Positions 1 to 12,310 of a DNA stretch of 64,000 bases are shown piece by piece. Numbering within the stretch: the stretch's first letter is position 1; the number at the start of each line of letters is the position of its first letter. The notes under the pieces are model-generated. The model worked only from the letters and a program-made list of their open reading frames with translations, made no database searches and was not told the DNA's origin. Made by a program: the position numbers and the translations under genes. Source of the DNA: Enoplolaimus lenunculus (taxonomy: Eukaryota; Nematoda; Enoplea; Enoplida; Thoracostomopsidae); contig JASANG010003582.1 of the NCBI GenBank assembly GCA_030248215.1, positions 473,501-537,500 of the forward strand, written 5' to 3'.

Positions 1-1945
1 TAACACCGTTTGGTAGTTTATGACTAGCGATTAGATTCTTTTCGTTTCCACCGTTTCGTTTCAAGACATTTTGGCAAATTGTTGTAAAAAGGTTTCGGTA
101 TGTTGGCGAAATATTGTTTTAGAAACGTTAAGTCTATGCCATATCTCTTGAAATAGATAGCTTTCAATTGGTTTTTACCATTATTTAGTATTAATTGTAT
201 AATTTGATTTAATTAAGTATTTTTTGATAGATAGATTAGCAACTTTTTTTCAAAATTGATACATTGAACAGTTTAAGGTATAAATTTATGACACATAGTT
301 ATGCTTCAAACAATTTACTATTTTTAGTATTTATAAATCTATGTTTAATCGAAAGAGCCAAGTGACGTGGTGGACAGGGTTTCAGATGGACATGTCACTT
401 TCGGCGCCGTGTGCACTTGGAGGCGCGCAGCTGCAGATAATTCATTAAAAATCATACCTAGAAATTTAGTTCACATATGTGATTAACCATGCAAGTTCAC
501 TGAATTTATTGCAGCCGCTTTCTCATTGGCAGATGAAAAAATGCAAGTTCTCGTGCAATTTGCAGCTGCAAGTTCTCGCAGCAAAAACTTGCGCGTGGAA
601 ATAGGGCTTTACAAATATTATCACTAATTTCAAAACGTTCTACTCCCTAATTTACGCCTCACAGTCTAGGTTTTCGTATTTGCTAGCGAAAGTGTTAGGC
701 GAATGACAGTCAGAATAAGGGCGTAGCTCAGGCTTAGTCGCGTGTACATTTTTTGCGACTGCTTGAAGATTAAAAGTTGATTTGCGCGCTAGTATAGCGC
801 GTATGCAGCTAATCAGTTGCACATTTTGTTGCTTAGATATATAGGTATCGGGCTGCAACACGCTATAAAGCAGACATATGGCAAACCAGGTACCGTTTCG
901 TTCACTGGGTTAAAACAAAACTAAAATTTTGTATAAAATTTAGTGTAGACCTACTGATACAATTATATTTGGTTTCCCGCATGCTTCGATTGCGAGTGCT
1001 TTGACTTTATGTACAAATTTTGCAACCCGCGTGCGTCACAAGTATTCTTTCTCGCCACTGAGAACTTGTGTACTGTATGATGTGCGTGAACAATACAGTT
1101 GGTCCCCACAGCAAATCTATACCCATCAAAACTAGCGGATCCACACGGGGGCGTACGCCCACGTCATAATTTTTTGTGATAAAATGATAAAGTATAAAGT
1201 CCGCACTGTTCTTTCCTAAGAATTTTTTTACGTCTCATAGTATTTGTCAGCCTCTCATCCGTCACAATTTTTGGATGCGTTTCTGCCCAGCACGCCACTT
1301 AAAGGGGTGGATACTTTGAAACAACTCAGAATGGTGAAGAAGAAACAATATTCTATGGGAGAAGTTTACCAAAGTAACCTACAGGCTACAGAATTCAAGT
1401 GTTTCCCTATGTTCGGCCGATTGACCAATCACAACTTTCCAATAGTGTTGACTTTGGTGAAAGAGGTTATCCTATTGGCTGGTTTTGACCAATAGCTTCT
1501 CTTCTTTTGTAACTGGTGCCGAGTTTATTCTCGTGTAAGAGACTGGTTTTGTAATTGTAAGCTAAAACAGCAAATCAACTATATCTTCGTACTATAGCTA
1601 TTTCTCTTGCAATGCAAACGATTTAACCAAGAAGGATGAATACCAAACATGCGTTATCATAAAACACTGATTCGCCTATTAGGACGGTTTAGGTTTTGTC
1701 TAATGTGACGTCATTTTTGGCTAACAGTCTGTCTTACAATTTTTACTGGATTTTTGCCAAAAATATACGATTTGGGTTTTAGCACCGTTTGTAAACAAAG
1801 CCTAACAATTTATAGAATTGGCCTCTTTGGCGCTGCCTGAGGACACATCCTGAAATTTTGCATTATGTCAAGTTTTAATGCAAGTTTTAGTAAAATTTTC
1901 CAAAATTATATTGTTTCTTTTTAGGAAAACATTTTTTCACGCAGA
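1..1945. other. Intergenic or first-intron DNA without recognised genes
   Basis: AT-rich, no coding signal I trust. 1165-1285 resembles the repeat seen as an inverted pair at 1946-2340 (GTGATAAAATGATAAAGT, then a CTCATCCGTCACAATTTTTG end). The rest shows nothing. Confidence 0.6.
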
Positions 1946-2340
1946 ATTTTTTTGTGATAAAATGGTAAAGGTGCCTACCTTACAATTTTTCGACCCCAGA
2001 TAATTTTGTGATAATAAAATGATAAGGTCCCAACCGTACAAATTTTGCGTTTCGTAACATTTGCCAACCCGCCCGCCCCGTCAAAAATTTTTCGATCCGC
2101 CTCTGATTGAGTATGCATTGAAGTTTTGAAACAATTTCATAAGTTGGGCATTTTAGTATTTATGTAACGTTACTTCTCAAACTTTAGTATTATGTCTTGT
2201 CTATAATACAGCGGCGGATTCAAAAATTTTTGACGAAGGTGCGGGCTGGCAAAAGTTATGAAGCGCAACGTTTACTGTACGCTAATAAAAGTTGTAAGGT
2301 AAGGTGTAGGGACTTTACCATTTTATCACAAAATTTTTTT
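1946..2340. repeat. Inverted pair of a degenerate repeat (family F)
   Basis: 1946-2107 (minus sense) ends GTCAAAAATTTTTCGATCCG and 2208-2340 (plus sense) starts GCGGCGGATTCAAAAATTTT. The two share CCCGCC/GGCGGG flanks and the block TTTTGTGATAAAATGGTAAA, in opposite orientation, about 100 bp apart. A further partial copy is at 50445-50525. Confidence 0.7.
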
Positions 2341-2704
2341 GACGATGATAAATTTCCGTTGTTTCTGATTATAAACACACAGCTGCAAAATTATTTGGAT
2401 ACCTCAGTATTATTAATATAGTACGCTCGAATGCATTCGAAATTTTTTGACCAAAATTACCTGCAATCTGTATTGTTTTACAGCTGAAAATGTTGTTTTG
2501 ATATATATGCATGAGTTTTTTATATATTAGCCCCGCTTTCAAGCAATAAGAAGAAGAATTTCTGCTAATTTAGTTGTTAGCCTTCTAAATTTGCTAAATT
2601 TTAACATAAGCGAGATATTATTATTTGCAGTCTGTTTGATTATTTTTACCTGTGATTCTTTTTACAAACTGAGCATATATTTTGCTGTTTGATGTTTGTT
2701 TCAA

Positions 2705-2812
2705 CATTTAGAAAGTTTTCAACCTTGCTTGTAAGTCATTGAAAACCGTTGTATTATCATCATGACGAATATTTAGTCTCCCCCTTAGCAAATTGATCTG
2801 GCCACGGTCCTG
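2705..2812 (-). repeat. Family D element fragment
   Basis: Contains the family D core TTTTCAACCTTGCTTGTAAG and a damaged GGCCACGGTCC end. Only one end is recognisable. 2813-3346 otherwise shows no feature. Confidence 0.7.
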
Positions 2813-3346
2813 GACGGAGTGCAAGTTTCGTATCGTTTTTATAGTGTGTGCATTTATATTTGCGAGTGACAGCGCCACATCGCAACCCGGACATGCTAGG
2901 CAGTAACAAGGTTTCTTACGGCGGCAAAATGTTTTGTAACATAAATTTCTTCCCTCAAGTCAAAAAAGATAGACAAACTGGGCCTTTACCGTTTTTTCCA
3001 ATCAGTATTTGCCTGAAAATGGTCGGATTACAATTTTCTTTGCATTATGAGTGTAACCTGTTGGGTTTAAAGGTGTAGTACCATGCGACCTTAAAGGATT
3101 GAATTTTTCAAAAAGTTAAATTTCGGCGTGGAACGGTCACGAGAGAATATGATTAAGATCAGATAAGTAAAAATTTCGAAATTCAACAATTTTGGGCAAA
3201 CGCCATCTGGAGGGATGACGAAAAAGATCCGAGAAGCCGTCATGTCAGCACGAAGCAGCAACCCACCTTCCTCGCACCCTTCAGTAAATGCGGTACTGGT
3301 AAACGAGCTTATTTTCATTTGCCACATTCTATGGCCAATTTGGCCC

Positions 3347-3532
3347 ATGTTACTTTAAGGGGCGTCCAGGTTTCTGGTGAGTCCATAAAAGAGTAGGTTT
3401 AGATTCTATATTACATTTTTTGTTTAGGCTTAGGCTTAGGCTTTGGCTTAGGAACGCGTTTTTTCAACGCTTACGCTTAGGCTTAGGCTTAGGAATACGC
3501 TTAATCTACTGTTACGCCCCTTAAAGTAACAT
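3347..3532 (+). mobile_element. Family A inverted-repeat element with TTAGGC core
   Basis: Clean 186-bp copy. The ends are inverted: ATGTTACTTTAAGGGGCGT and its complement. Inside are runs of TTAGGC-like hexamers in two blocks. No coding capacity, so a non-autonomous (MITE-like) element. Confidence 0.9.
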
Positions 3533-4655
3533 TGGTCGCCAATTTAACGTGCTTCTAAACACTAGGTATTTAGAAACTAAATGCGTCACACTTACTATGT
3601 CCGATCGATCATTTTAGGTAAAGGGGGTTATTTGCGAAACGTGACTTTATTCGGAGTAGGAAACAAATTAGAATTGCTGTCGTGTTTTTTGATCTGTTAC
3701 TTGTTACATTACATTTTATGCTTTGTTAGGGGGCTCGCTGGGCCGTTTAAACCTCCCAATAATATTGCATATAACTTTTGTTCCTGTAAAAATATTTTTT
3801 GCAATATTTTTTATCGTATAGCAGCAAAAATGCGTCTGGCTTCTAGTTCGCTTCACTGGTAATATTTTTCGCTTTGAAAAATTGACTTTTTTTGACTAAA
3901 GTCAGAGAAGGATCATTCCAAAAATACACTGTCACAGAAACAGCCGTGGCGATTGCCCTGCACCGGCGACGGATGCTACGGCTATCAGGACTATAATAAT
4001 GTCCCAATCCGGGTAAAGCGAATAATTTTGGTTATTGACCTAAAAGCATTTCGTACAACGCATATTTCATGAGACTTCTACAATATTTTTTACAAGAATT
4101 ACGCCCCTGACTGCATACAGTTGGTTTACGGTTGCATTGTGGATCTTGTAGCTGGATAACCTTTTTGATAGGTTGTACTTGACGCACTAGCACCTTGTTT
4201 AAGATGCAATTTGCAGTCGACGCGTAACGAATTGTAACGCCGCATTAGCAATTTGCTGCACAAGTTGGCATGGGCTATAAATTTACTAGATTTGTGAAAC
4301 CTGAAAAATTTTTGCTGCAAAAATTTAGCAATTTTTTTCGCAGTTATCGTATCTCAACAGATATCCATGAATCATCTGAATGGACAAAATTTTGTTTCAA
4401 ACATTAAAGATTATATGCTCGTCCGATTCTGGTGAAATATTTAAAGGGGCTTTGCAAATATGCAAGAAACCAAACGGCGACTTTTTTGCTAATCTAAAGA
4501 TTTTCCGAGGGTCACTTGGTTGAAATTGTGCCTAGTAAATAATTGCGTCACTATTGGGAATTTTAAGAGTCAAACACGATTTCGTTCCGTTGGTCAACGC
4601 GTTTTAGAAACATTTTCAGTTGGTAATGCAACAAACTTCAACCTTCCAGAAAATT
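3533..4655. other. No gene recognised
   Basis: AT-rich sequence with several short open frames but no domain, splice context or repeat that I can support. Confidence 0.5.
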
Positions 4656-4795
4656 GGCCCATGCAAAGACCAGGGGCGGAACTTTAAGCTTTAGGCTAGT
4701 TTTTTACTTGGCTTTTAGGCGTAGGCTTAGGCTTAAGCTTAGGCTTAGGAGAATATGCTTATAATACATTTCCGTCCCTGTTCTTTACATTGGCC
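4656..4795 (+). mobile_element. Family C inverted-repeat element with TTAGGC core
   Basis: Begins GGCCCATGCAAAGACCAGGG and ends TTCTTTACATTGGCC, imperfect inverted ends with the GGGGCGGAAC / TTCCGTCCC pair next inside. Core of TTAGGC hexamers. Confidence 0.85.
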
Positions 4796-5358
4796 AGAAT
4801 ATGTATAGAACGTAACCTTCGTTTGCGGAATGTTTACCACGCCAAATGCTAGTAGTCACTCCGATGTGAGCTGTCAAGATATGTTGACCTTAATGTTCCG
4901 CACAGTTATTTGTATATTAACGTTATTTTAACGTTTTTTGTCTTTAAACCAGAAAAAATTAGCGATAGCTTATTTAGAGTTGGTTGTTGAGGTTGAAAAT
5001 TGTAGTTTTCACCCATCACCAATACGGCAACAACGAAATAACGCTACTAAGAGGAAAATCGACCATGAAAGCTTGTATCGAATTAGAGATGTGGTTCATC
5101 ATTATGATCTTCCCGTTTGACCAATGCTTAACGAAAAAACTCGAATAATTAAAAACCGTATTCAGCTATAAAGTTGGGATTTTAACCCCTTCATCTCTTA
5201 ATTCCACTGCAAACGTTGAAAAATTACTAATTCGACATTGAATATTAAATAGCAGATGTTATATTAAAGCGCATTTTTAATAGTATATTTACATTATAAA
5301 ATGCAAGTCGTTTATGTTTACTGTGTTAAATTATACTCAGTGAGTAAAGTACAGTAGT

Positions 5359-5549
5359 TGAAAACATGGTTTAACCTCCCACCCCTGACGAGGGGTTTTG
5401 AGGGATTCGGACCCGACAACCACATGTCGGAGGGGGTAAAATCAACATTTTTTATAAAACATCATGTGATTAATTACCTCGTAATTAATTACCCCGAATC
5501 CCTCAAAACCTCTCATAAGGGGGAAGGGGGTAAAACCCCTGTTTTTCAT
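5359..5549. mobile_element. Foldback element, ~55-bp inverted arms
   Basis: Left arm from TTGAAAACATGGTTTAACC to GGGATTCGG is the inverted complement, with few mismatches, of the right arm CCGAATCCCTCAAAACC to CCCCTGTTTTTCA. The arms cover more than half of the 190 bp; AATTAATTAC lies near the centre. No other copy seen here. Confidence 0.8.
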
Positions 5550-6360
5550 CTATTAAGCACACATTTAGGAGTAACATCGTCAAAAAGTTTTTTTGCGAGC
5601 GAGCTAAACACTTATTTGACCAATTCAGATTGGTTAACAGCCTAAAATGTGTCTTTTTCTTGCTTTTTTTGGTCAAATTTGGTGTGAGATATACTAGGAT
5701 GCATGTCACGTCGATCTTGTAAACTGTGTCCGCAAAGTTGGTCCGTTTGACAAGGACACCCGATTGGGTACGAGGAATATGCCCAAGATGGTTTCAAAGC
5801 CTTTCCAAGGATTTCAAGATACTCAGGGTAGTAATTGTTGCGCAACTACTGTAGAATATGTTGCTGCTAGCGGGTTGTAAGTGTTTTTGAAAACGTGAAT
5901 TTTGCCACTAATAAGCATAATTTTCAGTGCAGTACAACTGAAGGTAAGTCATCTTGTCACTTGTAATATTTTATAAACCTCGTAGGGATTTCAAGTTTAT
6001 CGCTAAGCTTAATGGTAGAAGCATAACCTTCTCTTGTTCGACTGTTAGCTAAAGGGTAAAACAGTCTATTTCTCTTGTACACTTTCACCATTTTTGCCCT
6101 TAAGCTTCGAGTGGGAAGAGGCTTTCATTTGTTTAAGCATAAACCTATGCCTAATCCTTTGCCTAAGCCTTAGCCTGCCTTCCTTTGCCTAAGGCTTAGC
6201 CTGTCTTCCTTTGCCCAAGGCTTAGCCTGTCTGACTTCCAACTTATGGTCAAACAATTGAGGACACTTTTCCTCATACTTACGCGTTCGCTTAGGCTTAT
6301 AGAACAAAGCTAACGTTTCCCGTAGCATTACCAAACGCCTAAGCGTTTGCCTAAGACTTT
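5550..6360. other. No gene; TTAGGC/GCCTAA remnants at 6140-6360
   Basis: 5550-6110 is unremarkable. 6140-6360 is a patchwork of CCTAAGCCT-like hexamers and two copies of CTTCCTTTGCC(T/C)AAGGCTTAGCCTG, likely a decayed core of family A, B or C without ends. Confidence 0.5.
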
Positions 6361-6627
6361 GCCTGAACCTAAACCTTAATCTTAAATCTAGCGAAAGTGT
6401 GACAACAGTACAAGAACCCAATTGTGGATACCAACCAGAAAAATGTTCTAAATATGTTACCTGTAACGTTACGACGAAAGTTTTTGATGCCTAACATTTT
6501 GCCTGAACCTAAACCTTAATCTTAAGTCTAGCGAAACTGTGACAACAGTACAAGAACTCAATTGTGGATACCAACCAGAAAAATGTTCTAAATATGTGTG
6601 CCTGTAACGTTACGCGACGAAAGTTTC
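6361..6627. repeat. 140-bp tandem duplication
   Basis: GCCTGAACCTAAACCTTAAT starts at 6361 and 6501. Both units continue through GACAACAGTACAAGAAC, ATTGTGGATACCAACCAG and TGTAACGTTACG. Few differences, so a recent duplication. Confidence 0.9.
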
Positions 6628-6639
6628 GGTTCATTATTT

Positions 6640-7444
6640 TGTCTCCAATCGTTCGGATTATGCCCCCCCCAATTGTTCAATTTTATTATTATGCGGCATT
6701 TTCTCATGAGCTATTTTTGTTTCTCATTGTTCAGAGCGTTTTGTTGCTGGGCGTTGTTGTCTTCGATAGCATTTTTTTCCTCTACAACTACTTCAATTAT
6801 TTTTGGTGTATATATAAGTCGTGTTTCTTTAAAAAAGAGCTTATGTCGCTCTTGTATGCATGATTGGCCGTTTGTCCGGCGTGTTTTCGATTAATATCGA
6901 GCAGATATACGGTACGTTCCTTTCGGAATGTTTGAGGATATTAGACTGTTAACGGTAGTATGCGGAAGCGGCGGATCCAGAGCGGATACTGAGGATATAT
7001 TCGCAAGCAAAATCTGTCGTGCTGAAAACTTTGCGATGAAAATAATTCCGCTGTAGGTGGTAGTGATGTTTTTCTAGCGAAATATATATGAAACATATGG
7101 CATAGTTACAATATGAATATAAATGTTTTGTGCCTTCCGTGCAATTAATCTTAAATTATAGTGCAATTTGCTAATAAACAAGCTTTAGAACTAAAATTTC
7201 ACACCACGAAAGGTATCCTACCTACCGATAATTTCCATATTCGTTGTTGGTATGCTGTTTTGAGAGTTGGACGAAGTCTTCCTTGAAAATTTTTGTAACA
7301 CACAGTAACCATATATACTTCTTCAAATCCCTGGCTACAACCTTAGCCCGAAGAATGGTGTTATAGCACTTCATTTACAGTTATAGAAAATTTCATGTTA
7401 CCAATTTCAATACGTCGTAATGATAAAACCAGAACAATTACGGT
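6640..7444. other. No established gene; hydrophobic ORF that might be a signal exon
   Basis: 6691-6805 (+) reads MRHFLMSYFCFSLFRAFCCW then ALLSSIAFFSSTTTSIIF and meets a weak donor GTGTAT in phase 1, the phase required upstream of the first placed Eph exon. AT-rich DNA often yields hydrophobic frames by chance, so this is a weak candidate. 6900-7444 shows nothing. Confidence 0.2.
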
Positions 7445-7612
7445 GACCCTATACTTTTTGACCCTTTTTGCCGTCCGGTGACGTCCAGCGCTGTCCGCTA
7501 CCGAATGGCAACTTATGAGAGTTGCGGCGTTGCACAGCATAAGAATTTTTAGACAAACTTTTTTGGCGTGCGGTGATGGACAGCGCCAAAAACCACAAGT
7601 ATAGCACCACCC
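7445..7612. mobile_element. Family M inverted-repeat element
   Basis: Ends GACCCTATACTTTTTGACCC and CCACAAGTATAGCACCACCC are inverted. The GC-rich interior with GCCGTCC / GGACAGC palindromes resembles the copy at 43286-43463. Confidence 0.65.
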
Positions 7613-7864
7613 TAAGTCCCTTTATCCACGGTATAATTCTCATTGCTGGGAGCTTAATAAATAAACCAACGCAAAGCATATTTATGCTAGTGGTTTATAA
7701 TTAAAACAATAGTAAAGTATAATTAATGCTAGTACGACCACGTGTTGGTTCATAATATCCATTATTGGATTACTAATATTTTATATGTTTGCAGAGGTAA
7801 TATGAATAGTATTCGGGTTAGGCAGGACGTCATACTACGTGTCCCTACAACATTACAATTAGCA

Positions 7865-8049
7865 GGGTCGGAGCAGCCATCTACCATACCTCCCCATTTG
7901 AGGGCCCCATAATGGGGCCGTCCCACCATAAACCGGTTGAAACAAAAACCGCTTAAGTTTTAAAATGCGTCTGGCTTTTCGCTCGCGAGTTTGGGGACCC
8001 CACCCTGGAATTTGGGGGGATACCCCACCTCTGCCTGCTCCGGCACTGA
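7865..8049 (-). mobile_element. Family E inverted-repeat element
   Basis: Minus-sense full copy: GGTCGGAGCAG at one end, CTGCTCCGGCACTG at the other. The inner CCAGACGCATTTTAAAAC-like block and the GGTTGAAACAAAAACCG / CGGTTTC block are shared with 20630, 31839 and 35612. Confidence 0.85.
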
Positions 8050-9605
8050 TAATTAGCCTTAACTCGAAAGATTATAGTTGAACTTTTCAGAAATTTCAGT
8101 CTTGGTTACTGTTTGAAAAACAGTTAAAATCTTATGGTTAAAAAGCATCGGCGAACGTAAATTTTCAAGACTTAGCTAGGGTGCTTAACCATGAAATCGT
8201 TGATAATCGGTCACATAACCAAAGGCAACTTCGCGTGTTCGTTGCTTCACTGCGGTCATCGAAGCCTGAATAAAATGTATTGCGGCCTCCAAGCTATTCA
8301 TTACGTTTCTATATGCCGAACCGAGGCGTATTGGTGTTCACTGAGAGTCCTAATCTGCAAAATGGGGCCTCGTTGTAATGTATCAACCATGGGTGCAGTA
8401 TCTTATTCATAAATAATGGCATGAGAAAACTGTCGAGGGTAGCGAGTGAGAAGCGAAATAAACGCGAGCAACGCAATGCTCAAACTTGAACTGCGCGAAA
8501 TTTTTTTAAATCTCATGGTCCTTCGGATTTGCCGGGGTACCTAGGTACACGTGTCCTCCCTAGGGGGGTAGGCGCGCTAGTCGTAACCCTGTAGTTCGCA
8601 GAGTTCCTATAGAAAAACTTCAATTCTTAGTCGTACTCCTACAGATTCGACGTTTTATGTTGTCTGAAGGTTTTAATATGGTCAGAACTTATACGAACTT
8701 TCTGCGAATTTGACACAACTCTTTTACTGAGTTACTTGATGTGAGGACCCTAAAGGGGCAAGACTGACTTACTTGGTGTGAGGACCCTATAGGAGCAAGG
8801 CCCCCTGTTGGGCGTAAATGAGATGCTAACCTCGGCACTGATATACCATTTATTTAAAAATGCCACAATTGTCAAATCTGATTATCATAATTTTTTCCTA
8901 CATATACAACCAAAATTAATATTTGTAACGGTTAATCTGCGCAGCAATAGATAAACACAAACTCACTTGAATATTTTAACAGGCTGAAATTGGAATTCAA
9001 ACAGCAATTTAAAATTGATACAGGCCAAAACCTATACAGATCATTAACCTAAAATTTATTCTAAAAGCAACGTTATCAGTTTAGTATCATCAGTCAGTTG
9101 GAACACTAACATGCGCGTAGTAAAATGCTTGCACCGCGTGTGTATTGTTTGTGTACCATGCAGCGCATTTCGCGTGTATTGTTCAGCTTGCAAAATAGCC
9201 AGCAATACTATTATTTAGTAGCGTTTTGAATTTTCGGCTAATTTTCACAATTTATCCCTAAGGGCAATACAAACTCGTTATCGAATAATCATTTTAAAGC
9301 ATGTGCTAAACCAACGTATAATGGTCGTTTTGTACATTTGAATGACTCGAGTCACAAGCTTGGATTAGCTTTAGCTTTGGTTAACCTGAATAATGTAAGC
9401 TTACACTTTTGATACTTGGATGCCGCACGATATATATCATAAATATTGCAAAATGCTCCTGAGCGAAACGAACCAGAAACTCAGTACAATTTTAGTACTA
9501 AATCTTTACTGTAAAATATTAGATTTGATTCCTGTGGAAAGTGGCTTGTTTTGAAATGGTTTCCACTTCAACAATGTTATAATACCGAAACGTGTTCATC
9601 GTAAC
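8050..9605. other. No gene; short 37-bp-spaced direct repeat near 8740
   Basis: GTGAGGACCCTA(A/T)AGG(G/A)GCAAG occurs twice at about 8741 and 8780. The remainder is AT-rich with no supported feature. Confidence 0.5.
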
Positions 9606-9768
9606 GGGCCCGTAGCCAAGGGGCGGCCAGGGGGGATCCGCCCCCTTGCAAAAAATTTGCCCCCCCCCCTAGAAAATTTTCAACCTTGCTTGTAACTCAT
9701 TAACAACCTTTAAATGCCCCTCTTGAACATTTTTAGCAGCCTCTAGCAAGGTGAGCTGGCTACGGGAC
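9606..9768 (-). mobile_element. Family D inverted-repeat element
   Basis: Full copy from GGGCCCGTAGCCAAGGGG to GGTGAGCTGGCTACGGG with the conserved interior TTTTCAACCTTGCTTGTAAC and CCCCTCTTGAACATTTTTAG. Confidence 0.88.
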
Positions 9769-10056
9769 TGTATCGTAATTATTTATAAACAGAACATTCA
9801 TTAATTGAGCAGCATTAGGTGCAGGTGAATGTATCAGTTTGATACCCGTTGGAGTATTTATACAAAGCTTACAATTTAAACTATTAAAATTTTGTTGTAG
9901 AATAAATTTCATGACAGTTGGTGTTAATTATCATCTTATCTTACCACGACTGGCTGAAACTTCATGCAGTAATTTAAGGACGTGGAGCCAACAACAGATT
10001 TAGGAACATATTGCAGCTTTTCACCCATGCGTCCCATTCCTGGAAAACACTCCATA

Positions 10057-10165
10057 GAAAACAGTTCAACCTTGCTTCTAAGTCATCGAAAACCGCTGTA
10101 TGTTTCTTCTGAAAAGATACTAGACCCCCCCGTCGCAAGACGAGTTGGCTACGGACCTGCACCCA
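10057..10165 (-). repeat. Family D fragment
   Basis: Right part of the element: AACCTTGCTTCTAAGTCATC through GTTGGCTACGGACCTG. The left end is lost. Confidence 0.7.
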
Positions 10166-12149
10166 TGGCAAAAGTAATAAATTTTTGCTTCGTTTGTCTT
10201 TCTTTAAAACAGCTAATGCAGTATGAAACAAACGTCTACCCCACATTATTCTATTTCGTCCGAGGACAACTAGGGCAAGTGACCCAGCACACCACCAAAC
10301 CTATGTCTTGGCATCTTCCCCTAAAATGGCACATATTTGCTACGTCAGTTCCTACGAACATAGGCCTACAGCCAGGAAATAATATAAGGGTGCCCTCGAA
10401 CTATTATACAGGGGAAAGAAAAATTTTCCTATCATAGAATTCTTTGCGGGGGCATCGATGTTTCTAGAACGTGCAGCGTACTTCTGTCCCCCCGTAGTTG
10501 CGGTCCTGTACCAACAATGCGTTTAACGTCAGCTGGCACTTGATTCTTATGCCTTAACCTAATCGTAAGCATATGCATATAAACTAAACCTAAGCCCAAG
10601 CCTAACTCGTGCTAAAAATTAGTCCAAAGCTTAAGTTTACTCCATTGCACTCCTGCAAAAAAAGTGGTCCATCCCTCAGCATTGTGTAGGAATCTGCGAA
10701 ACAGGCTTACGCCTATAGTATTTAGTTTCAGGCAGCTATCTATCAGTTTGAGATGACATGCTGGTTTCAACACAAGTGTATCCAGATACTATCTCATTTT
10801 TGCGTACGCATATATACGGCAAACTAAATAGCAGTATTTAGAAAAATTTCCCTATTCTGGCATAGTATATTTATCTCTGAGCGGCGTGCGCTAGGCTTAC
10901 GCGAATCAGCTCGAATGTCTCAGCATGACGCTGGTGTAGAACAAAGTGAATAATATGATAATTTTTGAAAACATTTCAATTTCGTTCGACACGGACCGTA
11001 CCGCGTAGTCGAATTGAGCGCAGTTTATAGTTTCTGTCAATTTTTAAACTTCAACTAATTTATTGCAACCGCGTGTTTTCAAATTGTAAATATCGCTCAC
11101 TGTGACTTGCAGCGGTTGCGTATCGACGAACGGTGTAATCTTGTTTATGGTCGCAACTGAGGGAGGGCAAAAGGGGGCGCGCCGGCCGCCCCGCCAACTT
11201 GCGGTTCCCTGTTCGCCCCCTTGGCCAAAATGTTTATCTACAACAGTAAAAATAATTTTATGTTAGGAAAAGGTTCCTAATTTTTTCAGGAATGTTTTTT
11301 GCTCTCTTTGCTAAAAATTATTTACTGCCGGACTGCGTTATTATCGGAATATTTATTTCATGCTACGAACGCTTTTTTTAACTCATATTCTATTTGAATA
11401 GATCATAATTCGCTTTGGTATAGCGTACGCTGCCTCTGAATTCTGCATATTGCATTCTAAATTAAAATTTATCATTTCGCACACTCGATTATGCGTTCTC
11501 TATCAATTTCACTCTTGACTTTATGCGCTTATTTACAGATTTACCTACATTTCTGTATTATTAGTGTTTGTTACAAATTATGACATAGAATTAGAAATAT
11601 ATAATTATATATTTATATATCGATATATTGTATATAAATATATGTTATATTAAACGTTAGTGTATTTCAACTCATTTACTCGTCCGAAATATTATATTTA
11701 ATTCAAAAATTAATCAAACTAAAGCATTGTAATTTGTAAAGTTAAAGTCAAAAATCGATGTGCGTATGGGCAGCAGAAGCGTTAAGAGCAAGGGTATGCT
11801 GCTACGCACCCTGAATTTCCTAACTAATTGTTACCACTCAAATGTTCTACTAGGAGAGGTACTTGAAGTCCAGTAACAGTGGAAGCCGAAACGGCACGGG
11901 TACCCCGCCGTGATTATTTTCTCCACTGGACTCTGTTTACAACTGGAAAAACCGAACAGTATTTTACAAATTTAAACCATTTTTTTTCAAAGGGCGTTAT
12001 TGTTAGTGAAGTATTGTATGGAATAGTTGTAGTATTAATTTAGAGGTTCTGCTAGGTTTTCAATGCGATTAAAATACTGTACAAGTACAGACAGGCCGTG
12101 TTTAACCCTTGGTCACATGAATATTTTCTATTTCATCTGAGACCTACAT
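10166..12149. other. No gene; telomere-like remnant and AT-rich microsatellite
   Basis: 10545-10660 has a CCTAAGCC core with TTAGTCCAAAGCTTAAGTTT, as inside families B and C, but no clear ends. 11155-11225 is GC-rich. 11585-11650 is a TA-rich run. No exon seen. Confidence 0.5.
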
Positions 12150-12310
12150 TCTATGCTAGGATTCGAGCCCCAGTGGCTGGAGTGGAAGGCGTTTACCATC
12201 ACCACTCAGCTATAGGAGCTCGATGCTCGAGCCCGAGGGAGCTCTCACATCTTGTGGTATAATTTAGTACTATGTATACCAGTTGCAATGTTAAACACTG
12301 TGCGATATAT
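12150..12310 (-). repeat. tRNA-like SINE-type repeat, copy 1
   Basis: Minus strand reads TAGCTGAGTGGTGATGG (A-box-like), then GGGGCTCGAATCC (B-box-like) about 33 bp on, as in tRNA-derived SINEs. It shares a further ~80 bp block (CACAAGATGTGAGAGC) with 32545-32705. It is not a functional tRNA: the stems do not pair. Confidence 0.6.

Noticed and set aside
5860-5878. MLLLAG followed by GTAAGT as Eph first exon
   Set aside because: Phase fits, but the peptide is far too short for a signal sequence and a stop lies two codons upstream of the ATG.
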